Assembly (NCBI GenBank): GCA_016931875.1 | Contig: JAFGDX010000158.1 | Location: 1 to 6,304 of the forward strand | DNA from: Prolixibacteraceae bacterium | Lineage (GTDB): Bacteria > Bacteroidota > Bacteroidia > Bacteroidales > Prolixibacteraceae | Reading direction: 5' to 3' | DNA length: 6,304 nucleotides | Shown: positions 1-6,304 of the stretch, piece by piece | How positions within the stretch are numbered: the stretch's first letter is position 1 | How the letters are laid out: each line of letters begins with the position of its first letter | The notes under the pieces: generated by a model | What the model was told of the DNA's origin: nothing | What the model saw: the letters and a program-made list of their open reading frames with translations, nothing else | Database searches by the model: none | Translations under genes and position numbers: made by a program

Positions 1-588
1 ACCAACAGAATAGGGGTATCGGCACAAAACTGCGCTGCCGAAGCAAAAGGGGCTTTCACCGGCGAAGTTTCTGCTGAAATGGTTAAATCAACCGGGGCTG
101 AGTATGTTATACTGGGCCATTCTGAACGCCGCGAATATTACGGCGAAACCAGTGAAATCCTCAACAAGAAACTGGCACTTGCACTTGAAAATGAACTGAC
201 ACCCATTTATTGCTGCGGCGAACCGCTGGAAATTAGAGAAGCAGGCACTCAAAACAGTTTTGTAAAACAACAGCTGGAAGAAACCATTTTTAATCTTTCA
301 CCCGAGGATTTTAAAAAACTGGTAATTGCTTACGAACCCATTTGGGCCATTGGAACAGGAAAAACAGCAACTTCTGACCAGGCGCAGGAAATTCACGCTT
401 TTATCCGTTCAACCATTGCCGAGAAATTTGGGCAGGAAATTGCCGAAGGTGTTTCCATCCTTTACGGGGGAAGCTGCAAACCCAGCAATGCCAAAGAACT
501 TTTTGCCAACAAAGATGTTGACGGAGGTTTAATTGGAGGAGCCTCGTTAAAAGCTGAAGATTTTCTTGGAATTATCAACGGTTTCTAA
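1..588 (+). CDS. tpiA: Triosephosphate isomerase, 5'-truncated by window edge
   Basis: This cytosolic glycolysis/gluconeogenesis enzyme interconverts dihydroxyacetone phosphate and glyceraldehyde 3-phosphate. The frame is open from base 1 and gives 195 residues before TAA at 586-588. The ATG at 79 is internal, because the preceding codons already read as conserved TIM sequence ([18 protein letters not shown]). Visible landmarks, in fragment numbering, are the catalytic histidine in GHSERR (His40, classical His95), the catalytic glutamate in [12 protein letters not shown] (Glu112, classical Glu165) with flexible loop 6 directly after it, the phosphate-binding YGGS near 155-158, and the C-terminal GGLIGGASL. 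The offset of about 55 from classical numbering means only the first 55 or so of about 250 residues are missing, including the Asn/Lys active-site pair. Nothing suggests a pseudogene. A terminator 26 bp downstream makes this the last gene of its transcript. Confidence 0.97.
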   Translation, partial: TNRIGVSAQNCAAEAKGAFTGEVSAEMVKSTGAEYVILGHSERREYYGETSEILNKKLALALENELTPIYCCGEPLEIREAGTQNSFVKQQLEETIFNLSPEDFKKLVIAYEPIWAIGTGKTATSDQAQEIHAFIRSTIAEKFGQEIAEGVSILYGGSCKPSNAKELFANKDVDGGLIGGASLKAEDFLGIINGF

Positions 589-614
589 AGAGAACAAAAA
601 TATATACAACAACT

Positions 615-641
615 AAAAAGCTGCAATTTGCGGCTTTTTTT
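615..641 (+). terminator. Intrinsic terminator after tpiA
   Basis: A 10-bp stem pairs 615-624 (AAAAAGCTGC) with 630-639 (GCGGCTTTTT), with one G-U wobble and a 5-base loop (AATTT). A run of seven T at 635-641 overlaps the 3' arm. It starts 26 bp after the tpiA stop and separates tpiA from the lipoprotein gene. Confidence 0.85.
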
Positions 642-675
642 ATTTCCTTATTTTGAACGATGCTTCCCTGAATAG

Positions 676-710
676 TTTTCCGGCATAAAAATAAATTTTA
701 GTACTTTTAC
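676..710 (+). promoter_or_regulatory. Candidate Bacteroidota-type promoter for the lipoprotein gene
   Basis: TACTTTTA at 702-709 matches the Bacteroidota -7 consensus TAnnTTTG at all but the last position. A T-rich TTTTC lies at 676-680, about 21 bp upstream, where the -33 TTTG-like element is expected. The placement fits: it is downstream of the tpiA terminator and about 65 bp upstream of the ATG at 776. The match is imperfect and the region is A+T-rich, so chance is a real alternative. Confidence 0.3.
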
Positions 711-775
711 CGCAGGCAAGTTGTTTATCAGTGTTATTCCACACAACATAAGTAAAAAATGTAACATAAAAACGA

Positions 776-1207
776 ATGAGAAAACTGATTCCAATTATAA
801 CTTTTGCTGTTTTGCTAATTTTCCCCGGTTGTCATTCAAAAAACAAATCGGCAGAAATAGCTGGTTATGAGTACACCGAAACACTGAATGAATTTAACAC
901 CGCCTGGCAAAGTAAAATTGGAAACTGGCTCGAAGAGGGAGTAGAGTGTTACGGGCTTGTTGTTGCCATAAATGCCAAAAAAGTTCCGCAGAGGGGTAAA
1001 CCGGTAAAAGCAAAGGTACTCCGCATTTCCGAAAACCATATAAAAATGAAGGCGCTGGAAGATGTTAATATCGCACCGATTGAAAATTGCTCGAATTTAG
1101 GTATTTCGAAAGGCGAAACATGGAACGAAGATGAAGCAGAATTGTTTCAAACCAAAGAAGAGGCAATTGCTTACCTGAAAAAAAAAGGATTGTTCATGAA
1201 AAATTAA
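776..1207 (+). CDS. Small predicted lipoprotein of unknown function
   Basis: The product has 143 residues. The start is fixed: ATG at 776 has an in-frame TAA only 9 bp upstream (767-769), and the leader is A-rich with no Shine-Dalgarno. Residues 1-18 form a signal peptide with Arg2/Lys3 and then a hydrophobic stretch, ending in FPGC with Cys19 as the likely lipidated residue. Phe at -3 and Pro at -2 depart from the usual L-[AS]-[GA]-C lipobox, so lipidation is probable rather than certain. No acidic surface-export signal follows the Cys, which favours a periplasm-facing anchor. The mature part (about 124 residues) is hydrophilic, with two more cysteines (58 and 105) and a lysine-rich tail (EEAIAYLKKKG). 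I do not recognise a family. The codon pattern looks genuine. It is transcribed apart from tpiA because of the terminator between them, and no convincing terminator follows it. Confidence 0.8.
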   Translation: MRKLIPIITFAVLLIFPGCHSKNKSAEIAGYEYTETLNEFNTAWQSKIGNWLEEGVECYGLVVAINAKKVPQRGKPVKAKVLRISENHIKMKALEDVNIAPIENCSNLGISKGETWNEDEAELFQTKEEAIAYLKKKGLFMKN

Positions 1208-1637
1208 CTATCCCCTTTCCTTCCAACCGGGCACAAAAATACGTTTCCTATCCAAGATTCTAAAAACAGAAATTTTTTTGCAAAACGAACATTATGAACC
1301 AATGCCAACATTGTTTATAATTTATATTCAAATCAACCCAGACAAATAAAATAATAATTAATTTTAACTTCAAAATCTTAACGATTTAGGAATCAAACAT
1401 AACAAAAGGGTAGAACACGCCTGGCCAACAACAAAAACAGGGAAGCAAAGTTGTTTATTTTGATACCGTTACAAACCAGGTACAGGTTGTAAAAGTGTTG
1501 TGGAAAACCCGCCAACTGTATCTTATTCAAAAGAAACAACCGCGAAGGTGAAAAATATGTTTAATTTTAAGGAATTTTTGAAAACTGAAAAAATAAACTT
1601 GAATAAATAAAAAACGAAACAACCTAAAAAATTGCCT
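1208..1637 (+). other. Intergenic region, 430 bp, without an intact gene
   Basis: The left part (about 1250-1390) is very A+T-rich, with T7 at 1273-1279 and AATAATAATTAATTTT-like sequence around 1350-1365. The right part (about 1410-1550) is richer in G+C and looks coding (see the remnant entry). The only terminator-like structure is weak: TTCT/AGAA pairing around 1257-1270, followed by a T run. Degenerate -7-like boxes occur at 1556-1563 (TATGTTTA) and 1594-1601 (TAAACTTG), but neither has a properly spaced -33 partner. The promoter of the downstream secreted-protein gene presumably lies in this region; I cannot place it. Confidence 0.6.
1414..1610 (+). pseudogene. Possible remnant of a decayed gene, frame-broken
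   Basis: After a TAG at 1411-1413, frame 1 stays open to a TGA at 1549-1551 and reads like protein early on (KVVYFDTVTNQVQVVKV, 1447-1497), but contains no plausible start codon. Near 1497-1502 the other two frames take over with equally protein-like text. Frame 2 gives LFKRNNREGEKYV, ending at TAA 1562-1564. Frame 3 gives VENPPTVSYSKETTAKV and stays open to TAA 1608-1610. A single indel near 1498 would join the first segment to either. G+C is visibly higher than in the flanking A+T-rich DNA. This is an inference from composition and wording only; no family is recognised, and it may be ordinary leader sequence. Confidence 0.25.
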
Positions 1638-4010
1638 ATGAAAAAGTTTACATTATTCACTGTATTTTTCCTGATGTCACTTTTCATTTTTGGGCAGCAG
1701 GCAAACTTCAACTGGGTGGAAGAAAACATTTCAGAAGGCACCAACCTTCGGGAAATGACACTTTCAGGAGATACTTCAGCAGTAATCATAGGTTTTGGCA
1801 ATACATTAAAGAAAAAAACCGTTGGAACCCAAAACTGGACTGACATTGGTACATTCAACGCCATGTACGATTTTGTAGGGCTGGGAGCTGGAAACGGCAC
1901 CACCATTTTATCGTCGAGAAAAACCAAAATTGTAGATCATCCGGCAGGAGGAAAAACCGATGTTTATGTAAGTGGGGTGTTGTTAAAATCGGACAATATG
2001 GGAGAAACCTGGTCGTTGCTTGATGCAGGTAAAATTGGCACCGGCGATAATCCGGCAACAAATCCAAATGCAGTAGGATCTTATACAAAAGACATTTATT
2101 CCGTGGGTGTATTTAATTCAGATACTTTCCTTGTGTACACCGGTTGGTATGATATTTCAACCGGCTCGAAAGAAACACAAGGTGGAATTTTTCTGACCCG
2201 CGATGGAGGCGAAGAGTGGCAGCCCGTTGCAACTGAATTAGGCTCAAATGTTATAAATTCGATTGAAGTTTACGACTCAATTGCCATTAGTGGCGGAAAT
2301 CAATCGCTTTTCAAAACCAATATCAACGCCGATACAACGATTGATATCTATCCAAATCTGGCAGCCGGGACCGACAGCAATCTGTACGTTTTTGCGGTAA
2401 AAATGACAGGCCCCGATACATTCTACCTTACAACCATAGCAGATGGTGTTTTTAAAACCACCGACGGAGGCGCTACTTTTACAAAATTTGAAGGAATTGA
2501 CGGCGGCAATGATGTTTTACCTCTCAACGACTCGAGCTTAATTGTTTTGGGATCTTCCTCAAAATCAAAAATTTCTACCGACTACGGCGAAACCTGGACC
2601 AATTGTTATCCCGGGAAAACCTGTTACAAAATTGGCGGCATACTTGGAGATACACTTTATGGAATGGGAAATACCTACGCCTATAAAATTGCTGTTTCCG
2701 ATTTAATTGAAAAAAACGTTCAATGGGTTAGCACAGAACTAAACCCGGGGGAAAACCTTCAGAAAATGTGGATTTATGACCAAAACCATGCACTAATAAT
2801 CGGGTTCGGCAAAATGAGCAAAACAACCTCCGACGGAGGATTGACCTGGAAGCAATCCACTCTTCCGGATGATTTTAATGAAGACATTGAATTTGACTTT
2901 ACCAGTATCAGCAATAATGGAGAAAATGCTTTTACTACTGTAAGAAGATTTAAAATGATTGATTTTCCTTCCGCCACCCCGGTGAATGACTTTTTTATTG
3001 ACGGGTTGGTCTTGCAAACCACTGACAACTGGAACTCCTATACGTTGCTCGACATATCAAAAATTGGAGCCAACGAGGCAACCGATGCAACACTGAATCC
3101 TCAACTGGAAGGTTGTTACGGGCTTAATCCGTATAGTGTGGAATGTGTGGATGCAAATACCGCTTATTTGTATGCCGGCTGGTTTGAAACGGTGACAACC
3201 GGCGAGAGTGAAAGCCGGGGAAGAATTTTCAAAACCACCGATGGCGGCGAAACATGGTCCGGGATCACCCCCGATTTTGGAAATGCATATATTAACGCCA
3301 TAGAGTTTACCGGCGATACCGGATTCTTTGCCGGAAACAACATCTTCCTGAAAACTGTTAATGGCGGCGAAAACCTTAGCGATTTATTTCCTGCTTTGGT
3401 AGCAGCCAACGAAGATGACAACACCATTTTTGTCAATTCCATTACAATGGCAGGCAGTAATAAATTTTACCTGTCAACTACTTCCGACGGAGTTTTTATG
3501 ACCGACGACGGAGGAGAAACCTTCTCGAAATTCGATGGTGTTAACGGAACAAATGACATGTACCTTCTTGATGGTAACTCATTTATGCTTTTGGGCACAG
3601 CATCAAAATCCTATTTTACAAACGATGGCGGAACAACCTGGCAGAATCCGTTGGTTGGAAAAACCGTTTTCAGAATTGGTGAGGTGTTTAACGATTCACT
3701 TTATGCCATGGGCAGTGGCGTGGTTTATAAAATTGCAGTGAATGACCTCGATATTACAACTTCAGTAAATAAACTCGCCTTAAACAACGAGTTGCAAATT
3801 CAATACGAGGCAGACCATATAAATATCGTTTCAAAGCAAAACCCGATTGACCAGTGTTTGGTTTATTCGGTTACCGGCCGGTTGCTAACCATAAAACAAC
3901 CCAAATCAACCATTTGCAGGCTGAATAATTATAACTTTAAACCCGGAATTTATGTAGTTGCCATTTCGGTGAAAGGAGAAAAATTTACAGATAAAATAAT
4001 ATTTAAATAA
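1638..4010 (+). CDS. Secreted double Asp-box (BNR-like) propeller protein with T9SS sorting domain
   Basis: The product has 790 residues. ATG 1638 is preferred over the in-frame TTG at 1632 because it gives a clean signal peptide (MKKFTLFTVFFLMSLFIFGQ, cut near Gln20/Gln21). No Shine-Dalgarno is seen. Residues 25-359 and 360-706 are homologous halves. Asp boxes ([ST]-x-D-x-G-x-T-[WF]) occur at 118-125, 187-194, 274-281, 313-320, 397-404, 533-540, 622-629 and 661-668, with degenerate copies near 60-67, 226-235, 461-468 and 573-580, i.e. six positions per half. Such repeats build beta-propellers of the BNR/sortilin/YCF48-like type. Residues about 707-790 form a T9SS type A sorting domain (VYSVTGRLL, then KPGIYVVAI and a basic KIIFK end), so the protein should cross the outer membrane and be released or anchored on the surface. 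No sialidase FRIP motif or other catalytic signature is seen, so a binding or scaffold role is more likely than an enzyme, but function is unknown. A terminator follows 8 bp after the stop. Confidence 0.9.
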   Translation: MKKFTLFTVFFLMSLFIFGQQANFNWVEENISEGTNLREMTLSGDTSAVIIGFGNTLKKKTVGTQNWTDIGTFNAMYDFVGLGAGNGTTILSSRKTKIVDHPAGGKTDVYVSGVLLKSDNMGETWSLLDAGKIGTGDNPATNPNAVGSYTKDIYSVGVFNSDTFLVYTGWYDISTGSKETQGGIFLTRDGGEEWQPVATELGSNVINSIEVYDSIAISGGNQSLFKTNINADTTIDIYPNLAAGTDSNLYVFAVKMTGPDTFYLTTIADGVFKTTDGGATFTKFEGIDGGNDVLPLNDSSLIVLGSSSKSKISTDYGETWTNCYPGKTCYKIGGILGDTLYGMGNTYAYKIAVSDLIEKNVQWVSTELNPGENLQKMWIYDQNHALIIGFGKMSKTTSDGGLTWKQSTLPDDFNEDIEFDFTSISNNGENAFTTVRRFKMIDFPSATPVNDFFIDGLVLQTTDNWNSYTLLDISKIGANEATDATLNPQLEGCYGLNPYSVECVDANTAYLYAGWFETVTTGESESRGRIFKTTDGGETWSGITPDFGNAYINAIEFTGDTGFFAGNNIFLKTVNGGENLSDLFPALVAANEDDNTIFVNSITMAGSNKFYLSTTSDGVFMTDDGGETFSKFDGVNGTNDMYLLDGNSFMLLGTASKSYFTNDGGTTWQNPLVGKTVFRIGEVFNDSLYAMGSGVVYKIAVNDLDITTSVNKLALNNELQIQYEADHINIVSKQNPIDQCLVYSVTGRLLTIKQPKSTICRLNNYNFKPGIYVVAISVKGEKFTDKIIFK
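1710..2714 (+). repeat. First copy of the internal propeller duplication
   Basis: This codes residues 25-359 of the secreted protein. It aligns with the following segment at an offset of 337 residues near the N-terminal end, rising to 348 at the C-terminal end. By hand, residues 262-356 align without gaps to 610-704 with 49 of 95 identical. Intact Asp boxes are at box positions 2, 3, 5 and 6; positions 1 and 4 are degenerate. The copies are far apart at DNA level, so the duplication is old. Confidence 0.88.
2715..3755 (+). repeat. Second copy of the internal propeller duplication
   Basis: This codes residues 360-706. It shares with copy one the IIGFG block near the start, the SKIG block, the YxGW block, the DGVF...DGG block and the closing YKIAVxDL. 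Intact or near-intact Asp boxes are at positions 1, 3, 5 and 6; position 2 (TTDNWNSYT) is degenerate and position 4 (TVNGGENL) has lost the Asp and Trp. The sorting domain follows directly. Confidence 0.88.
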
Positions 4011-4017
4011 TTTTGAG

Positions 4018-4040
4018 AAGGGAGAATTCTCCCTTTTTTT
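4018..4040 (+). terminator. Intrinsic terminator after the secreted-protein gene
   Basis: A perfect 18-bp palindrome (AAGGGAGAATTCTCCCTT, 4018-4035) is followed by a T run reaching 4040, beginning 8 bp after the stop codon. The stem is GGGAGA/TCTCCC with flanking A-T pairs. The minus strand has no T run on the other side, so it should act on + strand transcripts only. It lies just 26 bp upstream of the next ATG. Confidence 0.88.
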
Positions 4041-4066
4041 GTTCTTTTCTGAAAAGTATTTTCAGG

Positions 4067-6304
4067 ATGCAAAAAAAACTTGCTGTTATATTATCAATCG
4101 TTGGTTTTTTGTTCTGTTATGCATTTACCGTATTTGCACAAAATAACATATCGGTAAATGGCACCATCAGCGATGCAGAAACGGGCGAACCGCTCCTATA
4201 CGCCAACATCGTATTAACAGAACCGGAAATGAGCACCCTGTCGGACAAAAACGGAGAATTTTCTTTTCCTTCCATTCCCCCGGGAACCTATACACTTTTG
4301 GTTACCCATGTTGGATATGCCGAATACTCAGTCACTTCCGGTTTTACAGAAAACAGAAGTGTAACAATTGCGCTTTATAAGCAATCGCTCGGATTAAAAG
4401 AAGTAACCGTAACAGCCCAAAACTCAAAAGGAGGCACCACCTCATCGCATATAAAAAGCCAGGCCATCAGTCATATTCAGGCTTCCGGTATTAAAGACAT
4501 CATGCAACTGGTTCCCGGAAATATTTCGGAAAACCCCGACCTTTCAAACCCGGCAAAAATAAGCATTCGCGAAGTTGGAACAGATATAAACAGTGCCCTT
4601 GGAACAGCCATTGTTATTGACAATATACCGGTTTCGAATAACGGGAACATGCAAAAAAGCATAAAAAGCGGCGGAGGTATTTCAACAGTGGCGGGAACCG
4701 GAATCGATTTACGTTCGATTCCGGTGGAAAACATCGAATCAATAACCGTTGACGTGGGCATTCCGTCAGCCGAACACGGTGACCTTACTTCGGGTGCCGT
4801 GCATGTAAAAACCAAAACCGGAGCCTCAGCCTACCACCTAAAACTTCAGACAGATCCGCACACAAAGCAGGCCTACCTGGCAAAAGGTTCGCTGTTAAAA
4901 AACAACCGCGGACTTATAAATATTGATTTGGGTTACACACAATCCTACCAAAACCTGGTGAAACAAACCGATTTATTCAAAAGAATAAACACCACTGCAA
5001 AATATTCAAATACATTTTTCAGAGAAAATTCCCCGCTCCAACTCGACCTGAAACTGGATTTTTTAAACAGCCTGGATGGAAAAAAATGGGATCCGGATAT
5101 GATTCTCGAAGAAGAACATTATACCCGTGACCATGAAATCAGAAGCAATGTAACAGCCAGCTGGACACCCGACAAACCGTTTTTAAGTAATCTTTCATTT
5201 GCTTTTGGATGGAGCAAAAACTGGCAGGAGGGTTTTGAAAAAACATGGGAACAATCGCCGGGCGGTCCGAATTTTTTTCCCACCTCCACCGAAGACGGAG
5301 AATACGAGGTGTCTTTCGGCCCATCTGCCTATTACTCTGAAGTTACTTACGATGGCCGGGCTTTCAACCTCTATTCAAAACTAAAGGCCAAACTGTTACG
5401 AAAAACCGGCCGGTTAAACCATGTTTTTTTGTTTGGTGCCGAGTGGCGCACAACCGGAAATAACGGAGAAGGGCGGATTTTTAACCCTGAAAAACCTCCG
5501 GCCGGAACCGGGAACAGGCCAAGACCATTTACCGATATCCCGTCGTTACACCAGTTTTCACTCTTTGCTGAAGATAATATTTTATGGGAAATTGGCTCCA
5601 CCAAACTAAATATGATGGCCGGGTTACGTTATGATAATATTCAACCCGCAGGTGTATTCAAAACCAATGGCAGCAAAGGGTTTGATCCAAGAGTCAATAT
5701 CAGGTATACAGTCCTGACTCCAAAAAGCAGTTCCTTTTTTTCCGATTTGAGTTTCCGAATCGGATACGGGCAAAGCACCAAAGCTCCTACCCTTCTTCAT
5801 CTTTATCCTGACAAAAAGTACAATGATATTGAGAGTTTTAATTACTATCCGGATTTGGTTGTATTTACCACCGATGTGGTGGAAGACACACGAAATTACA
5901 ACCTCAGCCCTTCAACAGGTAATAAATATGAAACCGGCATTGATTTTCTGACTGAAAAAATACAGGGAAGAATAACACTTTTTTATGAAAAATATAAAGG
6001 AGGGTTCACACAGGATCAGATTCTCTACCCTGTTCAATTCCGCAATTACAATACAATTGATGCAGGCCTGTCGCCGTATTACATTGCCGGAGAAGGTGTG
6101 TACTACAACCACCCTGAAACCGGAGAACCCGTTAAAGTAGATTACAAAACCGATGTAAGATTTGAATCATACAATGTTTTCCGCAATGCAGGCCGGCGTA
6201 TAAAAAAAGGAGTGGAATACAGCCTGAATACAGGAACCATCGATGCCATCCGTACTTCTTTTAACATTGCCGGAGCATGGTTTTATACCGAATCGTACAA
6301 TCAC
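4067..6304 (+). CDS. TonB-dependent outer-membrane receptor, 3'-truncated by window edge
   Basis: 746 codons are open from ATG 4067 to the window end with no stop. This is an outer-membrane gated channel that imports a ligand using TonB/ExbBD energy. Order of parts: signal peptide 1-25 (Lys3/Lys4, hydrophobic core, VFAQ); carboxypeptidase-regulatory-like beta-sandwich about 28-104 (VNGTISDAETGEPLLYANI, DKNGEFSF, PPGTYTL, HVGY); TonB-box-like LKEVTVTA at 110-117; plug about 128-252 with IVIDNIPVSNNGN, the VENIESITVDVG block and the closing HGDLTSGAVHVKTKTG; then barrel strands including GLRYDN (519), FDPRVNIRY (539) and GYGQSTKAPT (566). The family usually runs to about 900 residues or more, so perhaps 150 or more are missing. 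The N-terminal extension is typical of Bacteroidota. It does not look like a full SusC, and no SusD gene is visible within the window. The ligand cannot be told from sequence. It starts 56 bp after the secreted propeller gene. There is no Shine-Dalgarno spacing (CAGG abuts the ATG). Confidence 0.95.
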   Translation, partial: MQKKLAVILSIVGFLFCYAFTVFAQNNISVNGTISDAETGEPLLYANIVLTEPEMSTLSDKNGEFSFPSIPPGTYTLLVTHVGYAEYSVTSGFTENRSVTIALYKQSLGLKEVTVTAQNSKGGTTSSHIKSQAISHIQASGIKDIMQLVPGNISENPDLSNPAKISIREVGTDINSALGTAIVIDNIPVSNNGNMQKSIKSGGGISTVAGTGIDLRSIPVENIESITVDVGIPSAEHGDLTSGAVHVKTKTGASAYHLKLQTDPHTKQAYLAKGSLLKNNRGLINIDLGYTQSYQNLVKQTDLFKRINTTAKYSNTFFRENSPLQLDLKLDFLNSLDGKKWDPDMILEEEHYTRDHEIRSNVTASWTPDKPFLSNLSFAFGWSKNWQEGFEKTWEQSPGGPNFFPTSTEDGEYEVSFGPSAYYSEVTYDGRAFNLYSKLKAKLLRKTGRLNHVFLFGAEWRTTGNNGEGRIFNPEKPPAGTGNRPRPFTDIPSLHQFSLFAEDNILWEIGSTKLNMMAGLRYDNIQPAGVFKTNGSKGFDPRVNIRYTVLTPKSSSFFSDLSFRIGYGQSTKAPTLLHLYPDKKYNDIESFNYYPDLVVFTTDVVEDTRNYNLSPSTGNKYETGIDFLTEKIQGRITLFYEKYKGGFTQDQILYPVQFRNYNTIDAGLSPYYIAGEGVYYNHPETGEPVKVDYKTDVRFESYNVFRNAGRRIKKGVEYSLNTGTIDAIRTSFNIAGAWFYTESYNH

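Noticed and set aside
759..764. ATG-TAA minimal open frame just upstream of the lipoprotein gene
   Set aside because: Start-stop pairs arise often by chance in A+T-rich leaders; no further sign of a regulatory leader peptide.
1178..1186. Nine-A run near the 3' end of the lipoprotein gene as a slippage site
   Set aside because: It encodes three lysines in frame and lies close to the C terminus; slippage would alter only the last few residues, with no conserved overlapping frame behind it.
1257..1280. Terminator after the lipoprotein gene (TTCT/AGAA then T run)
   Set aside because: The stem is only about 4 bp and A+T-rich; it is too weak to call.
1557..1610. 17-codon frame (MFNFKEFLK...) upstream of the secreted-protein gene as a leader peptide
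   Set aside because: Low-complexity, A+T-rich, no ribosome-binding evidence and no attenuator structure after it.
1632..1637. TTG at 1632 as start of the secreted propeller protein
   Set aside because: ATG follows two codons later and gives a standard MKKFTLF signal peptide; TTG starts are uncommon and nothing in the leader favours it.
1523..1927. 134-codon minus-strand open frame overlapping the start of the secreted-protein gene
   Set aside because: It is antisense to the well-supported coding frame (signal peptide and Asp-box protein) and its translation has no recognisable domain.
1638..3755. Sialidase or other glycoside hydrolase activity from the Asp boxes
   Set aside because: Asp boxes are structural and occur in many non-enzymes. 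There is no FRIP motif (the nearest is FRIG at residues 678-681), no arginine triad and no nucleophile Tyr/Glu context that I can identify.
4477..4815. 112-codon minus-strand open frame inside the receptor plug
   Set aside because: It is a shadow of the strongly conserved plug-domain coding sequence on the + strand.

Overview
The window looks like a chromosomal segment of a Bacteroidota bacterium. Three things point there: a C-terminal type IX secretion (T9SS) sorting domain, a TonB-dependent receptor with an N-terminal carboxypeptidase-regulatory-like domain, and A-rich leaders lacking Shine-Dalgarno sequences. The wording of the triosephosphate isomerase suggests Bacteroidales/Marinilabiliales, but that finer placement is only an impression. 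All genes read on the + strand. I see no rRNA, tRNA, CRISPR array, insertion sequence or integrase.

Layout. (1) 1-588 is the C-terminal three quarters of triosephosphate isomerase (tpiA), cut by the window's left edge and closed by a clear intrinsic terminator at 615-641. (2) 776-1207 is a small predicted lipoprotein of unknown function. (3) 1208-1637 is a 430-bp gap with no intact gene. Its left part is very A+T-rich; its right part (about 1414-1610) reads like coding sequence broken across frames, possibly a decayed gene. (4) 1638-4010 encodes a 790-residue secreted protein: signal peptide, two homologous halves of about 340 residues carrying Asp-box (BNR-type) repeats, and a T9SS type A sorting domain. 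(5) A perfect-palindrome terminator lies at 4018-4040. (6) 4067-6304 encodes the first 746 residues of a TonB-dependent outer-membrane receptor, cut by the right edge.

How the parts may relate. tpiA is glycolytic housekeeping and is insulated by its terminator. The secreted propeller protein and the receptor are 56 bp apart, both destined for the cell surface or outer membrane. They could form a functional pair, but a strong-looking terminator sits between them and no substrate can be read from the sequence. The most notable points are the internal duplication of the propeller protein with complementary loss of Asp boxes in its halves, the terminator squeezed between it and the receptor, and the frame-broken coding-like stretch in the gap upstream.
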